From: Fluviispira multicolorata
GTDB lineage: Bacteria; Bdellovibrionota_B; Oligoflexia; Silvanigrellales; Silvanigrellaceae
Reading direction: 5' to 3'
Length of the DNA: 64,000 bases
NCBI RefSeq assembly: GCF_009208585.1
Contig: NZ_WFLN01000004.1
Span: forward strand, 786,826-850,825
Each line of letters starts with the position of its first letter. The stretch's first letter is position 1. The translations under genes were made by a program, and so were the position numbers. This document shows positions 35,109-43,852 of this stretch, piece after piece. The notes below the pieces were generated by a model. It ran no database searches. It saw only the letters and a list, made by a program, of their open reading frames with translations, and was not told the DNA's origin.

Positions 35109-36818
35109 GTGAAAGATACTGAATTTTCTCAAGAATTAAGAACTGGTATTGCTCAACTTGCCATTTGGACAAGAAAATTTGCGCAGCCTCTACATAGAAT
35201 AATGAATGCAAGTTTACAAAAAATCACCGCTTCGGAACAAGGACATATCATTTTATCTGTCTACAAACCGGGCGATGATAGAAGTGCTATTTTACTTTCC
35301 ATGAAAAAGGGGGAAAGTGGAATTTCAACAACTCGACTCAAACCAACAACATTAAAACAACCAAATTCAATTGTACAAATCTCTCGAAAATATATACAGG
35401 GAAGAAAAGTCTGTTCTGCATATGCAACGATCTCGCCTATTTGTATCATCATAGAACTTTCCGATGCAAATAAACAAATTGAAAATTTTCAGGAAATAAA
35501 CGAAGGTCCAAATTGTTTAATTTTAGATTTAGACGCAAAACCTCCAAGAATTATTTTAGCAAAAAAATATCTTTCCACTCCAAGTCGCTATAAAGAACAA
35601 TATGGAATAAATTTCTCACCGTCCGATTCTTTCTTTGAAAGTTGGTGTGAATGGAGTGAAGATTGTACAAAAACTAAAAAAAGAGCGTGCTTTGAATACC
35701 CACTCATAGCATATTGCCCCCTTCCACAAATTGAACAAAATAAAGATTCCCAAAATATCGAAGTGCTGCATACCGAATTCAGTGAAATAAAATTAAAATC
35801 GAATCCATATCCTTTACAATTAAATACAGCGTTAGAAATTTTACCAACTCATATTCGGAGAAGCGCGAAAACAAAACTACAATTTTTAAGTCGCAGATTA
35901 ATTAGACAAAAAGCAGATATGCCCGATGAAAAAGAGATATTAAGGCTACAAAAACAAAGTGAAGGTTTTAAAACACACCTTTATCTTTGGCCAAAAGATT
36001 CTGTAAAGTGGTATGTCCCTCCGCAGTTTATTCAAGAATTTGGTTTACCAGCATTCTATACCCTTAAAAAAGGGGAAAAACCAGGCGATTTATTAAATAA
36101 AATACATCATGAAATAGATATTTTAAAAAGAAGAAAACAAGAATTATCTGCTAGGATTATAGAAAGCAAAACATCAGAGTATGATTTTCAAAAGTTAATT
36201 ATTGAAAGTGCCGAAGAATTAAAAAGTGCAATTGATAATTATAAAGAAAAACATTTTCATCTGCAGACCGATCTTAAAAAATTTGAAAAATACTCTCTTG
36301 ATTACGTTCTTATTAAAGAAGATCTACCTTTACTTTCACGTTTATGTGGAATGCTTGATATTTCTATGACAGAAAGTGAACAGGCTCAAAAAATAAAAGA
36401 AGAAAAAGAAAAAAGATTTCCTTTTAAAGAATTTACTGCTTCAACCGGCGAATTTATTCGTGTTGCACGTTCGGCTGAAGATGGTGATAAAATGATTAAA
36501 CTCATGCCTTCCCATCATACTTGGATCCACGTATTAACTGGCGAAGGAAGCCATGTGTGGTTAGAAAAACCAAAGGGAGAAAAACCTTCATTACAGGCAG
36601 TGCGTGAAGCTGCGATTTTAGCTGTCCATCATTCTAAACACAGTCGTGCACAAAATACAGATGTGCAAATATCAACACGTGCTGATATCGAAAAACGCAA
36701 AAACCTTCCTCCAGGAAAAGTACTTGTCCGTCGCTGTGAAACATTATTAATTAAATATGACAATACCGAACTTCACAAAATAACGGATAATAATAATTTA
36801 AAAAACAAACGAAATTAG
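35109..36818 (+). CDS. Divergent NFACT-domain protein (RqcH/FbpA-like)
   Basis: The C-terminal about 115 residues carry the NFACT-R (DUF814) core: WIHVLTGEGSHVWLEKP, ALAVHHSKHSRAQ-like and VLVRRCETLLI. Upstream is a coiled coil (about residues 330-400). The N-terminal 200 residues correspond in position to NFACT-N but have diverged, and the Asp-Arg pair that RqcH uses for alanine tailing was not found. Classical RqcH/NEMF proteins bind stalled 50S subunits and add C-terminal Ala tails. Here a ribosome-quality-control role is possible but not shown. GTG 35109 (AGGAAG 6 bases upstream) is preferred over ATG 35082, which has no ribosome site. Confidence 0.65.
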   Translation: MKDTEFSQELRTGIAQLAIWTRKFAQPLHRIMNASLQKITASEQGHIILSVYKPGDDRSAILLSMKKGESGISTTRLKPTTLKQPNSIVQISRKYIQGRKVCSAYATISPICIIIELSDANKQIENFQEINEGPNCLILDLDAKPPRIILAKKYLSTPSRYKEQYGINFSPSDSFFESWCEWSEDCTKTKKRACFEYPLIAYCPLPQIEQNKDSQNIEVLHTEFSEIKLKSNPYPLQLNTALEILPTHIRRSAKTKLQFLSRRLIRQKADMPDEKEILRLQKQSEGFKTHLYLWPKDSVKWYVPPQFIQEFGLPAFYTLKKGEKPGDLLNKIHHEIDILKRRKQELSARIIESKTSEYDFQKLIIESAEELKSAIDNYKEKHFHLQTDLKKFEKYSLDYVLIKEDLPLLSRLCGMLDISMTESEQAQKIKEEKEKRFPFKEFTASTGEFIRVARSAEDGDKMIKLMPSHHTWIHVLTGEGSHVWLEKPKGEKPSLQAVREAAILAVHHSKHSRAQNTDVQISTRADIEKRKNLPPGKVLVRRCETLLIKYDNTELHKITDNNNLKNKRN

Positions 36819-36847
36819 ATTAAAATTTGTAAAATTAAAAACATATT

Positions 36848-36874
36848 AAAAAGTAAAATATAGTTTTACTTTTT
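36848..36874 (+). terminator. Terminator-like hairpin after the NFACT-like gene
   Basis: A perfect 11-bp stem (36848-36858 with 36864-36874) has a five-base loop, and its 3' arm ends in five T. It lies 30 bases after the stop. The stem is A/T-dominated, so it is weak for its length. Confidence 0.6.
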
Positions 36875-37066
36875 CTCAAATAAAAAATTCAATTCCGCTC
36901 AATCTTTTAAAATAAAAACTATCTTCAACTTTACAAACCTCATTTTATATTTCATCCATTCACTTTTAAGAAAATAAAACAGTTTAACTTTACAAATAAT
37001 AGATTTAGTACCTATAATAACTATTCAATATCCAATATTCTGTCGCCCAAATCATCGAGGTGCTGT

Positions 37067-38236
37067 TTGCAACTCAAAGAAAATTTTATCAACCAAACAA
37101 AACATTTGAAAGTTGCTATTGTGCATGATTGGATGTTTTCACGCAGAGGTGGCGAAAAAGTCTTAGAGCAAATTCTTAATTTATTTCCCAATGCAGATAT
37201 GTATTATCTTTTTGGAACTCCTGATAAAGTTTTAAACCTTGAAAATAAGCATAAATTTAATGCATCTTTCCTAGCACGAATCCCATTTATAAAAAAAATA
37301 TATAAAGGTTTATTACCTTTTTTTCCAATAGCAATTGAAAGTTTTGATCTATCTCAGTACAATTTAATTATTTCAAGTAGCAGTTGTGTCGCAAAAGGGA
37401 TTGTGCCTCCTCCATTGGGTTTACACATTGCTTATATTCACAGTCCGATGCGTTATGCATGGGATCAAGAACATCGTTACTTTACAAAAATTCCGAGTTT
37501 TAAAAGACCATTAGAAATATTAAGAAGATTTTTGCTTAATCGACTGCGTATTTGGGACATAACTTCTTCAGTTAGAATTGATAAACTTATTACAAACAGT
37601 CAATTTGTTGCAAGAAGATGTTCTTTATTTTATGGAAAAGAATCTAAAGTTATCTACCCTCCAATTCATACTCATTTTTTCCAAAACAATACAAAAATTT
37701 CTTGTGCTTCAGTTGAAAAAAGAAAAGTTTTGCTCTTTGGTGCATGGACTCCTTACAAGAAAATGTTTGAAGCACTTGAAACTCTTATGCAGAATGGAAT
37801 TCAAGTAATAGCTGCAGGGCATGGTTCAGAACTTATAAAAGCAAGTAGAAAATTTAAAAACAATGTTGAATTTTTTATAAACCCCTTAGATGATGAAATT
37901 CCAATTATTTTTTCAAAAGCACACACACTTCTTTTTCCTGCAATTGAAGATTTTGGAATTGTTCCCTTAGAGGCAACGTCATCAGGACTTTGGGTTGTTG
38001 CCCCCAACCAAGGCGGTACAAAAGAAACTGTTCTGAACGAAGTAACGGGATTTACTTTTGAAGAAAGCTCAAAAGAATCCATGCTGAATGCTGTCTTAAA
38101 ATCTTTAAAACGAGATTTATTGGAACATGATCTCAATAATATGAAATCTCAAGTAGAAAAATTTTCAATTGAAAATTTTCAAATAAATTTTACAAAAGAA
38201 GTATTAATGACTCTTAAGAAAGAAACTAAATTTTAA
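37067..38236 (+). CDS. Family 4 glycosyltransferase
   Basis: The 389-residue GT-B glycosyltransferase has an N-terminal AIVHDWMFSRRGGEKVLEQIL, then LLFGAWTPYKKMFEAL, and the C-terminal donor-site motif IEDFGIVPLEATSSGLWVVAP with its E-x7-E pattern (Glu of IEDFG and of PLEAT). It would transfer a sugar from a nucleotide donor during polysaccharide assembly. The start is TTG 37067, with GAGGTG about 5 bases upstream. It is followed after 15 bases by the initiating sugar-phosphate transferase, so the two probably serve the same exopolysaccharide or O-antigen pathway. Confidence 0.85.
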   Translation: MQLKENFINQTKHLKVAIVHDWMFSRRGGEKVLEQILNLFPNADMYYLFGTPDKVLNLENKHKFNASFLARIPFIKKIYKGLLPFFPIAIESFDLSQYNLIISSSSCVAKGIVPPPLGLHIAYIHSPMRYAWDQEHRYFTKIPSFKRPLEILRRFLLNRLRIWDITSSVRIDKLITNSQFVARRCSLFYGKESKVIYPPIHTHFFQNNTKISCASVEKRKVLLFGAWTPYKKMFEALETLMQNGIQVIAAGHGSELIKASRKFKNNVEFFINPLDDEIPIIFSKAHTLLFPAIEDFGIVPLEATSSGLWVVAPNQGGTKETVLNEVTGFTFEESSKESMLNAVLKSLKRDLLEHDLNNMKSQVEKFSIENFQINFTKEVLMTLKKETKF

Positions 38237-38251
38237 TTAAAGGTCTATGAA

Positions 38252-39616
38252 ATGCTTTTAAGCAGACACTCCGAAAAATTAAATTTATTTAAGGCAATCT
38301 CAGACACACTCTGCATAACATTCGCTTGGATATTGGCTTTCATAATTCGCTTTAACAGTGACATTATTTCTGTGACAAGAGGACAAGATACACTCGTTAA
38401 CTACCTGCGCTTATGGCCTTTGCTCATCTTCAGCTACCTCTTTATTTTTATTTCAACACATGTGTATAGTCAAACAATTGAAAAGAAGAAAGTTTGGGAT
38501 GAGAACTTTGAAATCATTAAAAAACATACAATTGCATTCTTTATTTTTGTTACGCTTTCATATTTTATTTATGATCATAGATATAGTAGATTAACTCTTC
38601 TCATTTACTTTTTTATCCTCCCTCTTATTTTTCCGATTGGGAGAAGTTTCGTAAGAAAAATAAATAGAATCTATTTAAAATTTAGCAGAAAAAAGAAAAA
38701 AGCAATTATTATTGGCAATGGACCACAAGCTCATAAAATTAAACAAGCCATATTAACCCGATCCGATTGGAACTTAGATCTTATTTCATGTCATTCATTT
38801 TCAGAAGTAAATGCAGTTGATAGATATTTAAAAAGTAGCAATGTCGATTTGGTATTTATTGTTCCAAATGCCGATGAAACTGCACATGTCAATGAAGTGT
38901 ATATGCATCTTGATAAAAATCTTTCTGAAATTTTACTCATTCCATACTTAGGCGAAAGAATATTTTTTGAACCAAAATCAATTAAAATTGAAGGAATGTT
39001 AACAATAGCATTAAACTCATCAAGTCTTCACAATTCTGGTCGATTTGCAAAAAGATTATTTGATATTGTTTTTGCATCATTATTCGTAATAGTATTTTTA
39101 CCTGTTTACTTGATTTGTATAGTTTTAGTTAAATTCAGCAGTTCAGGACCCGTTTTTTTCAAACAAGAGCGCATGGGGCTCGATGGTAAGAGATTTTATT
39201 GCTATAAGTTTAGAGGAATGTATGTTAATGCCGAAGAAAAAAGCGGTCCTGTTTGGGCTAAAGCAGATGACGATCGCACAACACCAATTGGTAAATGGCT
39301 TCGCAAAACAAGTCTAGATGAAATTCCACAATTTATAAATGTTTTAAAAGGTGAGATGAGTATTGTTGGACCAAGACCCGAGAGACCGATCTTTGTCGAT
39401 AACTTTAAGACTCAAATCCCCGGATATATGTTAAGACATAAGGTAAAAGCGGGAATTACGGGTTGGGCACAAATTAATGGTTGGCGTGGCAATACCTCAT
39501 TGGAAAAAAGAATTGAATGCGATTTATGGTACATACAAAATTGGAGTATGTGGCTTGATTTGAAAATCGTTTTTTTGACTCCTTTTAAAGGTTTAGTTCA
39601 TCCAAATGCATATTGA
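38252..39616 (+). CDS. Undecaprenyl-phosphate sugar phosphotransferase (WcaJ/WbaP type)
   Basis: The 454-residue protein has about four N-terminal helices, a central Rossmann-like CoA-binding-type domain (KAIIIGNGPQAHKI), and then a membrane-entering helix before the C-terminal catalytic domain. That domain carries RLFDIVFASL, GPVFFKQERMGLDGKRF, YKFRGMYVNAE, TSLDEIPQF and MSIVGPRPERP. This is the polyprenyl-phosphate hexose-1-phosphate transferase family that starts exopolysaccharide or colanic-acid repeat units on the inner membrane. AAAGG precedes ATG 38252. No Wzx/Wzy or further glycosyltransferases are adjacent, so the rest of the pathway must lie elsewhere. Confidence 0.9.
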   Translation: MLLSRHSEKLNLFKAISDTLCITFAWILAFIIRFNSDIISVTRGQDTLVNYLRLWPLLIFSYLFIFISTHVYSQTIEKKKVWDENFEIIKKHTIAFFIFVTLSYFIYDHRYSRLTLLIYFFILPLIFPIGRSFVRKINRIYLKFSRKKKKAIIIGNGPQAHKIKQAILTRSDWNLDLISCHSFSEVNAVDRYLKSSNVDLVFIVPNADETAHVNEVYMHLDKNLSEILLIPYLGERIFFEPKSIKIEGMLTIALNSSSLHNSGRFAKRLFDIVFASLFVIVFLPVYLICIVLVKFSSSGPVFFKQERMGLDGKRFYCYKFRGMYVNAEEKSGPVWAKADDDRTTPIGKWLRKTSLDEIPQFINVLKGEMSIVGPRPERPIFVDNFKTQIPGYMLRHKVKAGITGWAQINGWRGNTSLEKRIECDLWYIQNWSMWLDLKIVFLTPFKGLVHPNAY

Positions 39617-39699
39617 GAGTATTTCTTTGATCGATTCTAAAGATCTGATACAATTAACGTAACAACTGTATATACGAAAAGCTTTTTTGGAGATTTGTG

Positions 39700-40851
39700 A
39701 TGACTTCTGCTGCCAACCCACCTTCAAGTCAAGCCCCATCTCCAGCTTCAAAAACTTTATTCAATATAAAAGCAACTCCAGACGGCATGTCTGCTTATAT
39801 TCCAGAAAAAACCCATATATCACCAGAACTTATTCATTTAAATTATGAACAAGTTTGCTCCTATTTACAAAAATTAGGTTATTTATTAAAACCAACCCCC
39901 GAATCAGTTGAACAAATAAAACGTGCGGCTAGTTCTAAACCACCGCAGTTTTCAAAGGATTTTGTATTTTTAAAAGGAATTCCATATACCGAAATGAAAG
40001 GCGCTACGATTCGTTGGCTCAATCCAATCACTATGCCAAAAGATCTCATACGACCCAATATTCCTTTCGCCATGATCAAACAAGCTGCCCCCGCCTCACC
40101 AGCAAAATCAATTTTTGGTCAAGAATTTCCAATGCCTCCGCAAAAAGGAGAGACAAAAAAGATAATTGTATTAACTCCCGATCCCGCTTTTACAACAAAT
40201 GAAAAAGGAGAGCTTGTCTGTGACAAAGGAGGACAAGTTATTGTTTCTCCAGAGGGAAATCTCAAATTTGAGTCAGTCTATACGATTAAAAGTTTTAGAA
40301 CCGATCAAATGAAAAAAATTGAATTCCCATGCAGCGTCATCGCTAAATGTGACATCACGGGCTCTTTAGAGTGGGTTATAAATGGAGATTTTACGTGCGA
40401 ACAATTTTGGGCCGCAACAGGAATTACGGTTACAGGCAATGCTGTTGCCTTAAGTGGAATTCAAACAAATTCAGCTCATGATGATTCAAAAGCTATCATT
40501 ATCAATGGGAATCTTGAAGCAAACTTTATTCAATCGAGTTGTTTTATTATCGAAGGTAACATAAAGGTTGAGAAAGCAATTCTTGCTTCTCGAATCACCA
40601 CAAATGGAAATTTGGAATGTTTAGGAGAACCAGGAAAAATAACGGGTAGTGAGATTTTTATGAAAAAAGGGACATTAAATGTTAAGAAAGTTGGCAGCGA
40701 AAAAGAAAAACCAACTTATATTAAGTTTTTTTCCGAAACACTTGCAAATTCATCAAAAATAGAAACGTTGTCTGAAGGATCTCGAATACAAATTCAGAAA
40801 ACAAACATCATTATCCAAAATTCTCAACCGTGGCCATCAACTACAAAATAG
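39700..40851 (+). CDS. FapA/DUF342-like repeat protein
   Basis: The 383-residue protein has a Pro/Ser-rich N-terminus and a C-terminal right-handed beta-helix-like region with short repeating strands (VIAKCDITGSLEWVINGDF, GITVTGNAVALSG, AIIINGNLEANFI, CFIIEGNIKVEKAI, ITTNGNLECLG). The repeats, preceded by GELVCDKGGQVIVSPEGNL, resemble DUF342/FapA polymerising proteins. These are cytoplasmic scaffold or regulatory proteins of unclear role. ATG 39700 is chosen, with GGAG 7 bases upstream, over the overlapping GTG 39697. It follows the sugar transferase by 83 bases. Confidence 0.6.
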   Translation: MTSAANPPSSQAPSPASKTLFNIKATPDGMSAYIPEKTHISPELIHLNYEQVCSYLQKLGYLLKPTPESVEQIKRAASSKPPQFSKDFVFLKGIPYTEMKGATIRWLNPITMPKDLIRPNIPFAMIKQAAPASPAKSIFGQEFPMPPQKGETKKIIVLTPDPAFTTNEKGELVCDKGGQVIVSPEGNLKFESVYTIKSFRTDQMKKIEFPCSVIAKCDITGSLEWVINGDFTCEQFWAATGITVTGNAVALSGIQTNSAHDDSKAIIINGNLEANFIQSSCFIIEGNIKVEKAILASRITTNGNLECLGEPGKITGSEIFMKKGTLNVKKVGSEKEKPTYIKFFSETLANSSKIETLSEGSRIQIQKTNIIIQNSQPWPSTTK

Positions 40852-40866
40852 GCAAAGTTTGAATCT

Positions 40867-42300
40867 ATGCAGCATCATCGCAATCGGCAGAAATCGTTTC
40901 ACACTCACAGATCTCATTTAAAGAACAATCAACATAATCTTGTAAAACATGAAAAAGAAACTTTAACTTCATACGCCCTCTCTACGGACGGCAAAGCAAT
41001 TGCACGTGGGGAAGATGGAATTATCGTTTTTATTAAAGATATGCTTGAAAATGAAACTGCAAAAGTTGAAATTATTAATAAGAAATCAAATTATAAAAAT
41101 GCAATTATAAATAAAATTGAATCCCCTTCTCCACACAGAGTCACACCTCCCTGTAAATTTACCGACAGATGTGGTGGATGCCAGCTGCAACATGTTTCAC
41201 CAGAAGTTCAATCAGAATTAAAATCACGCTGGTTTTTTGAAACATTAAAAAGAATTGGCAAATGGGACTCAGCCAATATAAATTCTGCAGAAAAATTATT
41301 ATCTCTTATTTTCTTAAAACAGGAGCACTATAGAAGAAGAGTGCGTTTTCATTTTAATGGAAAAGAACTTGGATTTAGAGGAAGCCATTCAAATAGAATT
41401 GTTGATATTGATCACTGCCTCATAGCAAGTTTAAAAATAAATGAAAAAATTTCTTTTTTAAAAGATAATCTAATAAAAGCATTTAAAGAAATCCAAGAAA
41501 AAAAATTTGGGAAATTGATGGAATGCGAAATTGAATTAACTGAATGTGATGATGAAAAAGTTGTTTTAAATATTGCTGATTTTCAAGTTGATCAAGATCC
41601 TAATAAAGAAATTTGTCTCACAATTATTGAAAAATATTTAACTATCCAAAATGAACAGATCATACATTTAAAACATTCTGAACTCCCACGCTTTCGTTTA
41701 AAAAAACAAAGTTTTATTCAACCTCATTTAGATTGTATTCAATTATATTATCAACACATAAAAGAAAATACAGACGATTTTTTTAAAAATATTATCAAAA
41801 ATAAGCAAGATAAAAATCAATTTATTGCATGGGATTTATACTCAGGAGCAGGTATATTTTCTCCATTACCTTATTTTTCAGGAAAAAGATTTAATGTAGA
41901 TGTTCAGTGTTTTGCGGTTGAAGGAATTAAAGATGCAATTGATTCTTTAAATATAAACTGCAAAAATTTACCCGTAGCTGGTATTGTAAATGATGTAGAA
42001 GTTTTTGTAGATCAAGAGTTTAAAAAGAAATTAGATCCACTCACCCAATTCAAAGATATCGATATCATTATTCTTGATCCTCCACGTGCGGGTGCAGGAA
42101 TCGAAATCATGCAAAAAATTGTTGAACTCTGTAGCAAAAAATCCCTCGTTATGTATCTTGCTTGTGACCCTGCAAGTTTTGCCCGTGACACAAGAGTGCT
42201 GCTTGAAGGCGGCTTTCGCTTAAAAAGCTTAAATCTTTTTGATGCCTTCGGTCATACCATTCACTATGAAGTGTTAGGGTGCTTTGAACGAGGAAATTAA
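40867..42300 (+). CDS. RlmD/RumA-family 23S rRNA (uracil-5-)-methyltransferase
   Basis: This SAM-dependent enzyme methylates C5 of uridines in rRNA or tRNA. The 477 residues comprise an N-terminal basic tail, a TRAM-like OB domain, a 4Fe-4S cluster motif (CKFTDRCGGCQLQH) and the methyltransferase domain. The latter has DLYSGAGIFS, LDPPRAGAG and YLACDPASFARD, where the Cys is the catalytic nucleophile; most relatives read SCNP. The exact target (U1939, U747 or tRNA U54) cannot be assigned by eye. Its stop shares a base with the radA ATG (TAATG). The region before ATG 40867 has only a weak ribosome site. Confidence 0.85.
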   Translation: MQHHRNRQKSFHTHRSHLKNNQHNLVKHEKETLTSYALSTDGKAIARGEDGIIVFIKDMLENETAKVEIINKKSNYKNAIINKIESPSPHRVTPPCKFTDRCGGCQLQHVSPEVQSELKSRWFFETLKRIGKWDSANINSAEKLLSLIFLKQEHYRRRVRFHFNGKELGFRGSHSNRIVDIDHCLIASLKINEKISFLKDNLIKAFKEIQEKKFGKLMECEIELTECDDEKVVLNIADFQVDQDPNKEICLTIIEKYLTIQNEQIIHLKHSELPRFRLKKQSFIQPHLDCIQLYYQHIKENTDDFFKNIIKNKQDKNQFIAWDLYSGAGIFSPLPYFSGKRFNVDVQCFAVEGIKDAIDSLNINCKNLPVAGIVNDVEVFVDQEFKKKLDPLTQFKDIDIIILDPPRAGAGIEIMQKIVELCSKKSLVMYLACDPASFARDTRVLLEGGFRLKSLNLFDAFGHTIHYEVLGCFERGN

Positions 42301-43679
42301 TGAAAAATTCTTTTAAACAGGTATTTGTCTGCACATCATGCGGCGCAACGCACCCAAAATGGCTTGGAAAATGTCCTGATTGTGGATCATGGAATTCAAT
42401 TCAAGAAGAAACCATTAGCAAGGTTCAATTAAGTCATAATAAATCCAAAGCAAATGTTGTCTCTCTTCCAAAAGTTGAGGAAAAACTTGAAAAAAGAATA
42501 TTTTGTGGCGTACCTGAACTTGATCGCGTTTTAGGAGGAGGGCTCGTTGTAGGCAGCCTTGTGCTACTGAGCGGTGACCCTGGTATTGGAAAATCAACCT
42601 TACTTTTACAAGCATTAAATGGCCTTGCCCAAAGAGGTTTTAAAGTTCTTTATGCGAGCGGCGAAGAAAGCTGCACACAAATCAAATTGCGTGCAGAAAG
42701 ATTAGGCTCATTAAACCCAAATATTCTCGTAACAAACGAAACCAATATTCATTCCATTCTCGACTCTACAAGGCAAATTCGACCCAATGTGCTTGTCGTT
42801 GACTCTATTCAAACGGTTTATAATCCCGAACTCCCTGGAAGTCCTGGTAATGTAAGTCAAATAAGAGAATGCACAAACCTTATTATGCAGTTAGCCAAAA
42901 GCGAAGAAATATCAACATTTGTCGTTGGACATGTCACAAAAGATGGATCCATTGCAGGTCCTAAAGTGCTCGAACATTTGGTCGACACGGTTATGCATTT
43001 AGAAGGTGACACCTCAAGTGGCTATCGAATTTTGCGAGCAAATAAAAACCGTTTTGGTTCAACCGGTGAAATCGGAGTTTTTGCAATGCAGGGGCATGGT
43101 CTTGTGGATATCCCTAATCCAAGCTCAATATTTTTAGACGAAAATAAGCGCGATTGCGAAGGTGCGGCCATTTCCGTAAGTATGGAGGGAACCCGTCCCA
43201 TTCTTATCGAAGTACAAGTCCTTGTTGGTAAAACTTCATTCGCCTCGCCCAGACGCTTAGCAACGGGTTTCGACACAAATCGATTTACAATTCTACTTGC
43301 TGTGCTTGAAAAACGAGCGGGGTTATATCTTTCTAACGTAGATGTTTATGCAAATGTTACCGGAGGTTTTAAAGTATTTGAACCTGCTATTGACCTAGCG
43401 ACAGCTGCAGCAGTGGCTTCCAGTTTATTTGGCAAACCTTTGCCCACAAAAACAGCATTTTTTGGAGAAGTGAGTCTTTCGGGAGAAGTCCGCATGGTCA
43501 GTCACGCACTTCCACGCATATTAGAAGCCCATAAATTGGGTTTTGAAAAATTATATATTCCATTGCGCAACTATCAACTTGAAAAAGAGCATATTGTAAA
43601 ACTTCTTGAAAAATCTGAAAAGCCATTCTTTATTATACCAGTAGAAAGCATCAATGAAATCGTCCGTTTTGATAATTAA
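42300..43679 (+). CDS. radA: DNA repair protein RadA
   Basis: RadA is a RecA-related, DnaB-like motor that promotes branch migration during recombination. The 459-residue protein has the N-terminal C4 zinc finger (CTSCGATHPKWLGKCPDCGSW), Walker A GDPGIGKST, the characteristic KNRFGSTGEIGVF motif, and a C-terminal Lon-protease-like domain (TAAAVASSLFGKPLP, FFGEVSLSGEVR). Length is typical. The ATG overlaps the methyltransferase stop by one base, so the pair is translationally coupled. Confidence 0.95.
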   Translation: MKNSFKQVFVCTSCGATHPKWLGKCPDCGSWNSIQEETISKVQLSHNKSKANVVSLPKVEEKLEKRIFCGVPELDRVLGGGLVVGSLVLLSGDPGIGKSTLLLQALNGLAQRGFKVLYASGEESCTQIKLRAERLGSLNPNILVTNETNIHSILDSTRQIRPNVLVVDSIQTVYNPELPGSPGNVSQIRECTNLIMQLAKSEEISTFVVGHVTKDGSIAGPKVLEHLVDTVMHLEGDTSSGYRILRANKNRFGSTGEIGVFAMQGHGLVDIPNPSSIFLDENKRDCEGAAISVSMEGTRPILIEVQVLVGKTSFASPRRLATGFDTNRFTILLAVLEKRAGLYLSNVDVYANVTGGFKVFEPAIDLATAAAVASSLFGKPLPTKTAFFGEVSLSGEVRMVSHALPRILEAHKLGFEKLYIPLRNYQLEKEHIVKLLEKSEKPFFIIPVESINEIVRFDN

Positions 43680-43852
43680 GCCGCACATAAATACTTTGCA
43701 ACAGTGCTTATAAGAGAGAAGAATTCTAGACACAACTTAGGTTTTGCAATACCTTGGCGAGCATATTGTGGCACCTTTGTGAGTCTAGCTTGACTCTATT
43801 TTTAAGAGTGCCATTCTAGTTACACTTCAACTTTTTTAAAACCTGGTGAATA

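Noticed and set aside
43680..43852. T-box or sigma-70 promoter ahead of argS
   Set aside because: A TTGACT box is present, but no acceptable -10 at the right distance and no T-box consensus was found.
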